Shown here: positions 36,128 to 44,447 of the stretch, one piece after another
Layout of the letters: each line of letters starts with the position of its first letter
Position numbering within the stretch: position 1 is the first letter of the stretch
Assembly (NCBI GenBank): GCA_001870995.2
Contig: MLAV02000006.1
Location: forward strand, 124,001 to 188,000
Direction of reading: 5' to 3'
Source of the DNA: Chitinophaga sp. CB10
GTDB taxonomy: Bacteria; Bacteroidota; Bacteroidia; Chitinophagales; Chitinophagaceae
Length of the DNA: 64,000 nt
The notes under the pieces: model-generated
The model's input: only the letters and a program-made list of their open reading frames with translations
The model's database searches: none
What the model was told of the DNA's origin: nothing
Made by a program: the position numbers and the translations under genes

Positions 36128-36856
36128 ATGGGAAAAGTAAAAAGCAAACACCTGAACGGATATACGCTGCATCACTCCCTGCAGGAAATGCGCAGTGAAC
36201 CTGTACAGGAGATCATGGGTAAAATGCCTCCCTGGCTGATCAGGCAGGGTATTGTGCTGCTGTGTATCGTGATACTGGCCTTGTTTGCAGGGGCCTGGTT
36301 TTTTACGTATCCGGAAATAACGGTTGCGCAGGTAACTATTTTGACGATGGAGCAGGAGGGAGGGGCTGCCAGCACCACGCAGCTTCCTAGCGCTGGGAAT
36401 GCCTCCACCGCGCGTACTTCCAGCTCTAAAACTACCCCCGCCACCGATACTGCCGGCCAAAGAACTGGCGCCGCCACGCACATTCCACGCGTTAACACTT
36501 CCTCCACCGGCGATGCAACTCCCAATGAAGCCCATCCAACCGGAACCACGACTACCGCTAAAATTCCGGCGCGGGATGCCTGGCGCATTCATAACGGCCA
36601 GGAAGTACTAATACGCGTTACCGGGTTCCCGGCGGAACGATTCGGTTTGCTGCGTGGCAAGGTGGCAGGGCTTAGCGCATCTCCAACAGATACCGTGCTA
36701 ACAGTAGATGTTGCGCTGGATAAGGGGCTGGAAACCACCAGCGGGCAACAGCTCCCGCCGTTGGCGCGGCTGGATGGCACGGCGGAAATCACTACTGCAA
36801 AAACCAGTTTACTGCGCCGGTTATTGGGTGGCGTAGTTACTGGGCAACTTCAATGA
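36128..36856 (+). CDS. Short HlyD-like membrane fusion protein
   Basis: 242 residues against 400 or more for usual family members. The N-terminus (SEPVQEIMGKMPPWLIRQG then membrane helix IVLLCIVILALFAGAWFF) and the C-terminal beta-barrel part (IHNGQEVLIRVTGFPAERFGLL...TAKTSLLRRLLGG) are clearly those of Bacteroidota HlyD proteins. The lipoyl and coiled-coil hairpin domains between them are missing; about 75 residues of Thr/Ser/Ala/Pro-rich low-complexity sequence take their place. It should sit with the C39 exporter. It might be a decayed copy or a working short adaptor. Confidence 0.75.
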   Translation: MGKVKSKHLNGYTLHHSLQEMRSEPVQEIMGKMPPWLIRQGIVLLCIVILALFAGAWFFTYPEITVAQVTILTMEQEGGAASTTQLPSAGNASTARTSSSKTTPATDTAGQRTGAATHIPRVNTSSTGDATPNEAHPTGTTTTAKIPARDAWRIHNGQEVLIRVTGFPAERFGLLRGKVAGLSASPTDTVLTVDVALDKGLETTSGQQLPPLARLDGTAEITTAKTSLLRRLLGGVVTGQLQ

Positions 36857-36895
36857 AGTTATTAAGTGAATGATCCGCCGGCAATGGAAAGGAGT

Positions 36896-37025
36896 CTTAT
36901 TGGGCGCTGCTGTTTGTCAGCGACTCCCGCAAAACTCTCCTGCTAACCCATCCCACGTAAGTAAGCCTTATTAAGCGCTGCTTTTTGTCAGCAACTCCTC
37001 CAAAACTCTCCTGCTAACCCATCCC
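36896..37025. repeat. Two 71-bp direct repeats after the adaptor gene
   Basis: Unit 1 begins near 36896 and unit 2 near 36967; they share long blocks such as CTCTCCTGCTAACCCATCCC. In the frame of the adaptor's last codons (LLGGVVTGQLQ) the units read LLGAAVCQRLPQ and LLSAAFCQQLLQ, so they look like duplicated and drifted copies of the gene's 3' end. The rest of the 36857-37188 gap is C-rich, with no gene seen. Confidence 0.65.
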
Positions 37026-37153
37026 TGTCAAGAAAATCTCACCGGGCGCCGCCAACCGCCCCGCCTCCTCCCAAAAATCCCCCGTGCCTCATTCCACACT
37101 CCCCCAAAATTATCTTGTTAAATAATCCCCTCCCCACCCGCTACACCAATAAA

Positions 37154-37182
37154 TTTGCTAATTTTAAGCAACTTTAATTTTG
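37154..37182 (+). promoter_or_regulatory. Candidate promoter of the three-gene operon
   Basis: TTTG at 37154-37157 and TAATTTTG at 37175-37182, 17 bp apart. The ATG at 37189 is only 6 bp past the -7 box, so transcription would begin at or very near the start codon (leaderless mRNA). Confidence 0.5.
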
Positions 37183-37188
37183 TACTAA

Positions 37189-37911
37189 ATGAATGAGGAG
37201 AAAGAAAAGAATGGTTTCGGTATCTTGAAAAGTTTAAAGAAACTCATTTTCGAAGATGATCCGAACGCAGTGCCCCCGTCAACACCTGCCCCGCAGCCTG
37301 TAGCCTCTCAAAAGCAAGCGCCCGTAACGCCTGCTCCAGCGGCAGTGCCGCCCCCGTTGCCCACCACGCCGCCGCCACTGCCTGGCCAACAGCCGGTGAG
37401 TGAAGCGAAACAGATGAAACTCAAAGTGCTGGAAATGCTTGAGAAGCTCAACGAGCCAGGCGTCGATTTCTTCGAAGTCTGGAACGCCGCCGCCGAAATG
37501 GGCGCAGTAGACGGCAACAATCTCAAAGCAGCCTTCACTTCCCTGAAGTACGTGGATAAGTCGCTGGACAAGCAAAAACTCCTGCAGTCAGGCCGGCATT
37601 ACGCGGCCGAACTGAAAAATATTATCGACCGCGAAACCACGCAGAAGCAGCAACAGAAGCAGGCCATAGAGCAGGAGCAGGTACGCGAAAAAGCGAACCT
37701 GGCCAACGAAATTCAGGAATTGGAACGGAAATTGAATGAACTGCGTCAACAATTAGAAATCAAACAAAAAAATCTGAGAGAAATCAATAGCAAGTACGAA
37801 CCGCAATTGAGGGATATCGACGCTAAGATTGCACTTGGCAACAACGCTGTAGCAGAAGTAGTCAGCGATATCCAGCAAGCACTTCAACTAATTGAAAGTA
37901 ACTTAATTTAA
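37189..37911 (+). CDS. Coiled-coil protein, operon gene 1, unknown
   Basis: 240 residues, cytosolic. An N-terminal basic stretch (FGILKSLKKLIFEDD) that could touch membrane, a Pro-rich linker (about 25-70), a helical domain (about 75-145, KVLEMLEKLNEPGVDFFEVWNAAAEMG) and a long coiled coil (about 145-220, rich in Gln, Glu, Lys). I do not recognise the family. Stop codon to next start is 8 bp, so it is co-expressed with the two-TM protein. Confidence 0.75.
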   Translation: MNEEKEKNGFGILKSLKKLIFEDDPNAVPPSTPAPQPVASQKQAPVTPAPAAVPPPLPTTPPPLPGQQPVSEAKQMKLKVLEMLEKLNEPGVDFFEVWNAAAEMGAVDGNNLKAAFTSLKYVDKSLDKQKLLQSGRHYAAELKNIIDRETTQKQQQKQAIEQEQVREKANLANEIQELERKLNELRQQLEIKQKNLREINSKYEPQLRDIDAKIALGNNAVAEVVSDIQQALQLIESNLI

Positions 37912-37919
37912 AAGTCCCT

Positions 37920-39029
37920 ATGGCAAATCAACCGCAACAGGTAAACATTCCTGCCGAACTCAAAAGTCAGCTCCCGATTTTTCAGGTCCTTGGAGATCAT
38001 CTGCCACAGCAGATGCAAACACCCGAAGCTAAGAAAAAAGTAGCCAGTATCTTCTTCTGGGCGCTCATTCTTGGCGGCGCATTCGCATTCTTCAAATACC
38101 TGCCACTGATGCTGGAATACGCAGCCAAAAGCATCCTGCTGGTGATATTCAGTATCGTGCTGATCGTGCTGCTGTTACTGGCGCCCAAGATCATTCAGGT
38201 ACTGCACCGCCTCGGTAACGTCCTGCTGTTCAAAGGCGAAAAAGCTATCATCCGCAATAACCCGATTGAGACATTGCAGATGTTATCCCGCGATGCCAGG
38301 GATACTCTCAAACGCGTAAAAGCAAAAATTGCGAACGTGGACGGGGTAAGGATTGAAATGATTTCCAGCGGCGAAAACTCCCAGAAGACCGCCCAGGAAA
38401 AATACGGCCTGGCAAAAAGGTTCACACAGGAAGCCGCCGCGCTGGAAGAAAAAAGTAAAGCCGAAGCTGCCGCCAGCAACATGGAAAAGGCAAACGCCCT
38501 GGCCCGTGATGCAAAGGAAACCCGTACCAAAGCCTTCCTCCTGGGTAAGGAAGGAGAGGCGGAGGAACAGAACGCCCGCAGCTATGTACAATACGCCAAC
38601 CAGTTTGCCAAAGTGCTGGAAGTACTGAAAGACAACGAAAGCGCCGCCCGCATTTACGTGAGCACGCTGGACAGCAGTATCTCCATCATCTCCAAAAAAC
38701 TGGAAGCCACCCAAAAAATGAAAAACGCTACGGAAGGCCTGGCGGAAGTATTCAACATCAAAGACGGCTGGGTATTCCAGGAGGCCATGAACGCGGCTAC
38801 CGGCGCTATCAGCCAGAATATCGCCTCCATCAGGTCCAACCTGGATTTCCTCGACCAGAACAACAATATCACCGTTGGTGGCGCGCCTTCCCAGGGCGAA
38901 CTGGAAGAGTTTATCCGCAAGGTGGACGAGCGTAACCTGAAAGTGCTGAACGTAAGCCAGATGGCGGATTCCTACTATGAACTGAAGCCGGAAGAGAAAG
39001 TAGATAAAGGCTTCTCTATCATGGACTAA
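37920..39029 (+). CDS. Two-TM coiled-coil membrane protein, operon gene 2
   Basis: 369 residues. Two membrane helices (about 41-60 and 71-92: IFFWALILGGAFAFFKYL and SILLVIFSIVLIVLLLL), then a long cytosolic helical region (about 120-330) rich in Ala, Glu and Lys. The helical part recalls PspA/ESCRT-III-like proteins in composition, but this is not shown. The N-terminal 40 residues are polar. I do not recognise a named family. Confidence 0.75.
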   Translation: MANQPQQVNIPAELKSQLPIFQVLGDHLPQQMQTPEAKKKVASIFFWALILGGAFAFFKYLPLMLEYAAKSILLVIFSIVLIVLLLLAPKIIQVLHRLGNVLLFKGEKAIIRNNPIETLQMLSRDARDTLKRVKAKIANVDGVRIEMISSGENSQKTAQEKYGLAKRFTQEAAALEEKSKAEAAASNMEKANALARDAKETRTKAFLLGKEGEAEEQNARSYVQYANQFAKVLEVLKDNESAARIYVSTLDSSISIISKKLEATQKMKNATEGLAEVFNIKDGWVFQEAMNAATGAISQNIASIRSNLDFLDQNNNITVGGAPSQGELEEFIRKVDERNLKVLNVSQMADSYYELKPEEKVDKGFSIMD

Positions 39030-39068
39030 CCAAAAAAATAACCCGAAAACAACTAATACAATTTCAAA

Positions 39069-40094
39069 ATGGAAGAAAAATCAACCTGGGCCAGACTACG
39101 TTGGCCGATCAAAGTATTCATCATTGCCCTCCCTATTATCGGCATTGGATACTGGGCCTCAGAAAGCGGAAAACTGGGTGCTGTAGGTAGCAAGGAAGCC
39201 CCTGAAACGGAAGCCACGGGAACCAAATCCTGGGGGGACAGCGAAAAGGCAGCCACCCCCAAGTCTAAATCCACTGCCGCTGCAGAGCGCCGTACCTTCA
39301 ACTACGTGCCTGAAAAACCGGTAGACGGTGAAATGAAAGGCGTGGTGGAAGTAGGAGCGTCCGGCTTCAACTCTTTCGTCATCAATGTAGACAAACAAAA
39401 ACGCTGGGAAATCATCTCCAAGGACTTCGGTAAATCCTTCGTGTACGAAGGGATGGCCACTACTGCCGACATCCGCCAGGGACTCAAAGATTACATCGGC
39501 GCCATGTTCGATAAAGGCGTGAAATCCAGGAACGTGCATTTCGTAATCAGCTCCGGCGCACAGAAGGAACCTAAGACCGCTGTTATTGCTTCCGAGCTGA
39601 AGAAAATGGGCTATATCGTTAACCTGGTATCCGCAGAGCAGGAAGGTAAGCTGGCGCTGAAAAGCGTGCTGCCGCCTACCTACGAGGAAAATTCCTATGT
39701 AGTGGATATCGGTTCCGGCAATACGAAAATTTCCTGGATGGAAAATGGTACCATTAAATCCATAGAAGGCCCCGGCGCCAAATACTACGAAAAAGATATG
39801 AAGGACGACGCCGTGTACGCGAGCATTAAAGCGCTGGCGGAAAAAGTGCCGGCTTCCAAACGCGAAATCTGCTTCATCATCGGTGGGGTGCCTTTTGAAC
39901 TGGCTAAGGAAATCCGCGATGGGGAAGAGCGTTTCACCGTCCTGAACGACCCCGGTCAATACCAGTCCGACAAGATCAAGATCAAAAGTGGTCTGAACAT
40001 CTATAAAGCCATTAAAGACGCTACCAACTGCGATACCTTCGTGTTCGACTGGGATGCAAACTTTACCATCGGTTTCCTGCTGACGCTTAAATAA
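39069..40094 (+). CDS. Membrane-anchored Ppx/GppA-like (ASKHA-fold) protein
   Basis: 341 residues. One N-terminal membrane helix (IKVFIIALPIIGIGYWA, about 14-30), a Ser/Ala/Lys-rich linker to about 85, then a domain following the exopolyphosphatase/GppA order: a first strand pair VVEVGASGFNSFVI, the KSRNVHFVISSGA helix-strand, VSAEQEGKLAL (in place of the usual SGEEEAR), the phosphate-binding loop YVVDIGSGNTKISWM near 210 and FIIGGVPFELA. The domain probably faces the periplasm or cytosol depending on topology. It may hydrolyse or only sense a phosphate compound. Last gene of the operon, 39 bp after gene 2. Confidence 0.7.
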   Translation: MEEKSTWARLRWPIKVFIIALPIIGIGYWASESGKLGAVGSKEAPETEATGTKSWGDSEKAATPKSKSTAAAERRTFNYVPEKPVDGEMKGVVEVGASGFNSFVINVDKQKRWEIISKDFGKSFVYEGMATTADIRQGLKDYIGAMFDKGVKSRNVHFVISSGAQKEPKTAVIASELKKMGYIVNLVSAEQEGKLALKSVLPPTYEENSYVVDIGSGNTKISWMENGTIKSIEGPGAKYYEKDMKDDAVYASIKALAEKVPASKREICFIIGGVPFELAKEIRDGEERFTVLNDPGQYQSDKIKIKSGLNIYKAIKDATNCDTFVFDWDANFTIGFLLTLK

Positions 40095-40120
40095 GCGTAT
40101 AGCCCGGATATATTTTTGCA

Positions 40121-40150
40121 GAGGCGCCCGGTACCGGGCGCCTCTTTTTA
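40121..40150 (+). terminator. Terminator of the three-gene operon
   Basis: Stem GAGGCGCCC (40121-40129) with GGGCGCCTC (40136-40144), then TTTTTATTT. Confidence 0.9.
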
Positions 40151-40170
40151 TTTACCCGGCCTCCATAACC

Positions 40171-40224
40171 GGCTCCTGGCGCTCAAATAAACGTACCACC
40201 CGGAAATATTTTGCTGAATGCCCC
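40171..40224 (+). repeat. Drifted duplicate of the operon's 3' end
   Basis: This stretch aligns with 40075-40128, the last codons of the Ppx-like gene plus the following spacer, at a distance of 96 bp. The real gene ends LTLK-stop; the copy would read LALK-stop, and both continue with a similar CCCGGAtATATTTTGC-like block. The remainder of the 40095-40407 gap is AT-rich with no gene or clear promoter. Confidence 0.6.
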
Positions 40225-40407
40225 TGTATTTTCAGTATCACGCCTGCTAGATAAGTTTGCCTCCCCGGTACCCACCCAATAGAATTTGGTAATAACCGGA
40301 AATTAATTCTAACTTTATATTCCCGATTTTTACCACATCTTTTTGATTCAGCCGGATTATTTTTACGAAAATTAGTTCCGTTTATTCCTGGTATCCAAAT
40401 ACAACCA

Positions 40408-41334
40408 ATGAAATATCTCTACCTAAGGATTTTTGTTTCACTCTCTTTTGCCTCCCTGCTGACGGGAATCGTGCATCAGGCGGCAGCTCAAACCACCAGT
40501 AAGGCAGGCGCTTTGCTGGACCCCTCTTCCACCCAGTATTTCCAAAACCAGTATCTCGCCAACCCCGCTATGGCCGGGATAGACACCGGTTTTCACTTCA
40601 ACGCCGCCTATCGCCGCCAGCTGGATGGCATTGACGGCGCGCCGACCACCAAATTCTTTTCTGCGGATGGCTACATCGGCAGCCGGATCGGCGGAGGGGT
40701 AAACGTGATGAACGACCAGGCAGGGCTGCTGAACCGCACCCGCGCCGCGCTGACCTACGCTTACCACCTGCCCCTGAACCAAAACGGAACGATGCTGCAC
40801 TTCGGGCTGTCCTTAGGGATGAACTTCCAGCGGATCGATTACAGCAAGGTAAACGGGGACCCGAACGACCCTTCCGTGAACGCATTCAACCGCCGCGACG
40901 ATTACTTTGAAGCGGACTACGGGATGGCCTATACGGACCAGCACTGGACCATCCAGGCGGCCTTGCCCAACATCCGCTCTACCTTTTCCAAAAAGGATTT
41001 CGTGGGTGCGGACGGGGGCGTGATCTTCTTTTCCGGCGTGGCCTACAAGTTCCGCATGGAAAGCGCGATCAGCTCTATTGAGCCGAAAGTATGCTACCGC
41101 AGCATCAAAGGATATGACGGCATTGTGGACTTCGGGGTCAACCTCGGGCTGATGGAGCAAAAACTCAATGTAATGGGATTGTACCATACCTCCGGCACGT
41201 ACACCGTAGGCGCAGGGTTCTATCTGCTGGATGCAGTGCGCCTCAACCTGATGTACACCAAGCAATCCGGCGGGTATAAGAACTATACGGACGGCGGTTT
41301 TGAAGCGGGGCTTACCCTCGATTTATTCAAATAA
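40408..41334 (+). CDS. PorP/SprF-family type IX secretion membrane protein
   Basis: 308 residues with a signal peptide. Family marks: QYFQNQYLANPAMAGIDTGFHFNAAYRRQ near the start, then alternating beta-strand segments of an outer-membrane barrel (GGGVNVMNDQAGLLNRTRAALTYAYHLPL, LHFGLSLGMNFQRIDY) and a last strand GLTLDLFK. These proteins anchor or present type B sorting-domain substrates of the type IX secretion system at the surface. It could serve the large CHU_C-ended protein at 52-61 kb. Confidence 0.88.
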   Translation: MKYLYLRIFVSLSFASLLTGIVHQAAAQTTSKAGALLDPSSTQYFQNQYLANPAMAGIDTGFHFNAAYRRQLDGIDGAPTTKFFSADGYIGSRIGGGVNVMNDQAGLLNRTRAALTYAYHLPLNQNGTMLHFGLSLGMNFQRIDYSKVNGDPNDPSVNAFNRRDDYFEADYGMAYTDQHWTIQAALPNIRSTFSKKDFVGADGGVIFFSGVAYKFRMESAISSIEPKVCYRSIKGYDGIVDFGVNLGLMEQKLNVMGLYHTSGTYTVGAGFYLLDAVRLNLMYTKQSGGYKNYTDGGFEAGLTLDLFK

Positions 41335-41374
41335 CCCTGCCGGCGGCATCCCGGATAAGGAATGTCCGGGATGC

Positions 41375-42379
41375 TTATTCCCCAAAGAAAGTACGTTGTT
41401 TACGGCAGAAAGCCTCAGCCACTAACGCAGCGGATACGTGCAGGCGCTCCTGCCAGCTGCCTTTAATCTCTCTATAAAAAATATTAAACCCTGCTAAAGT
41501 GCGCCGGTGTGCAAGATCCAGCGCATCCCGTTCCGCCTGTTCCAACCTGGTTCCGTCCTGGTGCCAGGGCACATCATTGTTCAGATACAGATAAAGATCC
41601 GCCCGATTGCTGGCGAAAATGGCATCCTCCACCTGCATCCGCGTATCAAAAAACTGCAGGCCGTAGGAAAAAGTGATGTGGATGTCCGTGTCGATAAACA
41701 CATACGGACTATCGCCCTGCACGGCCGCGTCGATACGGGCCGCATGCGCGCGGGCAACCGTATAGAGGTCCTGCAGGGTGAAGGCGTTGGAATCCGGGAT
41801 GATATCCCGGGCCGCTTCCTGCACGGCCGTGCCGTGGAAATGCGCCGCGAGCTGCGCCGTCAGGGTGGACTTCCCCGTGGATTCCGTACCCAGCAGCACC
41901 ACTTTCAACGCCAGGTTTTTTTTCACCGCAGGCGGGAGGTAGGACCAGTACGCCGCCAGGTCCTGCCGGATCAGGGACGCCGCCACCGGCACCTGGTTAC
42001 GCGCGGGGTTAAACGGCAGGTGACGGATACCCATAAACGCCGCCACGTACTCCCCATAAGGCTCGGAGGTCACGAGCAGCTCCACGCCGGGCAGCAATTG
42101 CATAAAGACCTCCGCCCAGGCTGCGGACACAGCTTCCGAAGAAACGGAGGTATTGGGGAGCTGCGCCTCGTCGTAGGCATAAATACGTATATCCACTCCC
42201 GTTAGGTCCTGCACGGTATCACTGATCCAGTTTTTCCTGGTTTCCGGAGCGATTAATTCCGTATTGCCGCAACATACAAGCACCGTCAGCTGGTCGCAGG
42301 CGCCCCGTGCAAACCGGATCATGGCCTCGTGGCCTTTATGAAATGGTAAAAATTTTCCGAATACAAATCCCTTCGTCAT
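41375..42379 (-). CDS. nadR: NadR: NMN adenylyltransferase / nicotinamide riboside kinase
   Basis: 334 residues from the ATG at 42379 (MTKGFVFGKF); the frame is open upstream but that part looks non-coding. N-terminal adenylyltransferase with GKFLPFHKGHE (the GxFxPxHxGH nucleotide-binding motif); C-terminal kinase with the P-loop GTESTGKST near 164 and FIDTDIHIT. It converts nicotinamide riboside to NMN and then to NAD. The HTH repressor domain of enterobacterial NadR is absent, as usual in Bacteroidota. No NR transporter (PnuC) is next to it here. Confidence 0.92.
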   Translation of the reverse strand: MTKGFVFGKFLPFHKGHEAMIRFARGACDQLTVLVCCGNTELIAPETRKNWISDTVQDLTGVDIRIYAYDEAQLPNTSVSSEAVSAAWAEVFMQLLPGVELLVTSEPYGEYVAAFMGIRHLPFNPARNQVPVAASLIRQDLAAYWSYLPPAVKKNLALKVVLLGTESTGKSTLTAQLAAHFHGTAVQEAARDIIPDSNAFTLQDLYTVARAHAARIDAAVQGDSPYVFIDTDIHITFSYGLQFFDTRMQVEDAIFASNRADLYLYLNNDVPWHQDGTRLEQAERDALDLAHRRTLAGFNIFYREIKGSWQERLHVSAALVAEAFCRKQRTFFGE

Positions 42380-42736
42380 AAGCAGGTAACTATCGGCGGC
42401 AAAGTAACCGAAAAAATAAAAAATACGGCAGTGGCCATACGAATTTGCCGCGCTTTTTGGTTTATATATCTCCAAAAAGCAACAGCAGCATCTATTTGTG
42501 GCAAAGGCCGGGGCAGGGTCAGTATTATTTATAAAATTTTTAGCATCATTGACTTAATTAGCAAAAACTAACAGGTTATTAATATAGATAATATAATTAT
42601 ATTTATAAAATAACAATTTTTTGTTATTATTTTATACAGCGAAAGTACGGTCCATGAAACCTTATGATGTTATTTGAAGAACCCGACTTTATATGCCACA
42701 ATTATTCCGCGCTATGATTCATATAAATGAGGAGAT
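42380..42736. promoter_or_regulatory. AT-rich divergent intergenic region
   Basis: 357 bp between NadR and the ECF sigma gene. The part from 42530 to 42650 is very AT-rich. It contains a hairpin AATAACAA (42609-42616) with TTGTTATT (42621-42628). No confident TAnnTTTG box was found, and no gene. Confidence 0.4.
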
Positions 42737-43336
42737 ATGAATATTAACGATGCCGAATTAATCGAACAATTACAACTCAGCCAGGTCCCGGCGTTTGACG
42801 GGTTGTATTGGAAATATCACGAAGCGGTGTACCGCAATATTTTCAAGTTCGTAAAAGATGAAACTGTTGCCCAGGACATTCTACAGGAAGTTTTCAGCCG
42901 GCTCTGGGAAAAGCGTTACGACCTGAAGGCCGACCAGCCCGTCAGCGGATGGCTGTTTGTCATCAGCTTCAACCTGTCCGTTTCCTACCTGCGAAAGCGG
43001 GTGCGCGAATACGCGCTGCAAAAAGATCTCCTGGCCATGTCCGACGAGGCCATGGCCGGAACGGAAAACCTGCAGGTACAGGAAGCCCAGTACAAACTAC
43101 TGATGGAAGGAATCGAACAACTTTCCCCACGCAGAAAAACCATTATTACCAAATGCAAGCTGGAAGGAAAAACCTATGCTGAAGTAGCAGCGGAACTCAA
43201 TATTTCCCGCCATACCGTGAAAGAACACCTGTCAGCCGCCATGTCTATACTCAATGAATATATGCATCGCAACGGTGAACAACGATACGTGCTGCTCCTG
43301 TTGTTCTTTCTCAACTTACCCGATAACATGGGTTGA
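42737..43336 (+). CDS. ECF RNA polymerase sigma factor (uptake locus 3)
   Basis: 199 residues. Region 2 FDGLYWKYHEAVYRNIFKFV...DILQEVFSRLWEKR; region 4 LSPRRKTIITKCKLEGKTYAEVAAELNISRHTVKEHLSAAMSILNEYM; hydrophobic tail VLLLLFFLNL. The FecR gene follows 103 bp later. Start is preceded by GAGGAG, a better ribosome site than most in the window. Confidence 0.92.
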   Translation: MNINDAELIEQLQLSQVPAFDGLYWKYHEAVYRNIFKFVKDETVAQDILQEVFSRLWEKRYDLKADQPVSGWLFVISFNLSVSYLRKRVREYALQKDLLAMSDEAMAGTENLQVQEAQYKLLMEGIEQLSPRRKTIITKCKLEGKTYAEVAAELNISRHTVKEHLSAAMSILNEYMHRNGEQRYVLLLLFFLNLPDNMG

Positions 43337-43439
43337 TTTCATATGCGGAAATAAAATATCTGTTTTTTTGGGAAAAAAAGTCCTGACTTGACCCCTCCAT
43401 TTTTTTAAACGTGCGTATTTAGTATAAACCGTCACGATA

Positions 43440-44447
43440 GTGAATAATAAAAAAGCATACTTACAGCAACTCCTGCATTCAGATAATTGGTCTGCCGAAC
43501 AATGGAGCTGGATGAAAACCTACCTGGACGGGGAAGACCTTTCCGAGCTGCAGGCCGTTGCTGCAGAGGATTTCCAGCTGGAGCTTTCCGAAATGAGGGC
43601 CACGCTGGACAAAAAACTTTCTGCCGCTATGCTCGCAAATATTCATCGTCGTGCAGGCATTACCGATAGTAGCTTCCGCGGTACGTTCAGGCTGTACGCA
43701 AAACGCATCGCCGCTGCGGCGGTGGCACTGCTGGTAATCGGCGCTGCTTCGTATATGCTGCTCCGTTATAACGGCAACAATATGGTGAGCGTGGCTGCCG
43801 ACGAAGGCCGCACCGCCATCACCCTGCCTGACGGCTCGCAGGTCGTACTGGAGAAAGGAGCCAGCATCAGCTATCCCAAAGGCTTCGGTACCAAAAGCCG
43901 GGAGCTGACCCTGAAGGGAGAGGCCTATTTTAACGTAACGCACGCAGCGAAGGCGGCCTTCACCATCTCCTCCAAATACCTGAAGACAACAGTACTCGGT
44001 ACTTCCTTTAACATGGACGTACGCGATAACAAAGAGGTGAAAGTGGTGGTGATCAGCGGTAAAGTGCAGGTGGATGCGCACAACGGACAGTCGCCCTCCA
44101 CGCAGCCCGTCGTGCTGACCGCCAACCGCGAACTGGTACTCAATACTGCAACGAACGAAATTCAATTGATAGATGGAACCGATGATGCCCGATTTTTTGC
44201 ACTGAAAAGCACCGGCGTACTGGCCTATAAAGGCGAGTCTGTCGTAACGGTGCTGCGCGACCTGGAGCGGATCTACAACGTACCCATCCATGCGCGCAAT
44301 ATCAGTAAATGTAGTTATTACGGTGATTTTACGATCAAGGACGACCTGCTCAAACAGCTGAAATTGCTGGCAGGTCCATTTAATGCCGATGTTGTTGAGC
44401 TAGAAAACGGAAAAGGATTTATGATCACAGGAGGTTCCTGTGGATGA
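43440..44447 (+). CDS. FecR-family anti-sigma factor (uptake locus 3)
   Basis: 335 residues, starting at a GTG (43440), with no in-frame ATG that fits better. Membrane segment RIAAAAVALLVIGAASYMLL (about 77-98), FecR domain with LPDGSQVVLEKGASISYPKGF and GEAYFNV, and a C-terminal STN-like domain ending in GKGFMITGGSCG. A Cys-rich end is a small oddity. Role as for the other FecR proteins. Confidence 0.9.
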   Translation: MNNKKAYLQQLLHSDNWSAEQWSWMKTYLDGEDLSELQAVAAEDFQLELSEMRATLDKKLSAAMLANIHRRAGITDSSFRGTFRLYAKRIAAAAVALLVIGAASYMLLRYNGNNMVSVAADEGRTAITLPDGSQVVLEKGASISYPKGFGTKSRELTLKGEAYFNVTHAAKAAFTISSKYLKTTVLGTSFNMDVRDNKEVKVVVISGKVQVDAHNGQSPSTQPVVLTANRELVLNTATNEIQLIDGTDDARFFALKSTGVLAYKGESVVTVLRDLERIYNVPIHARNISKCSYYGDFTIKDDLLKQLKLLAGPFNADVVELENGKGFMITGGSCG

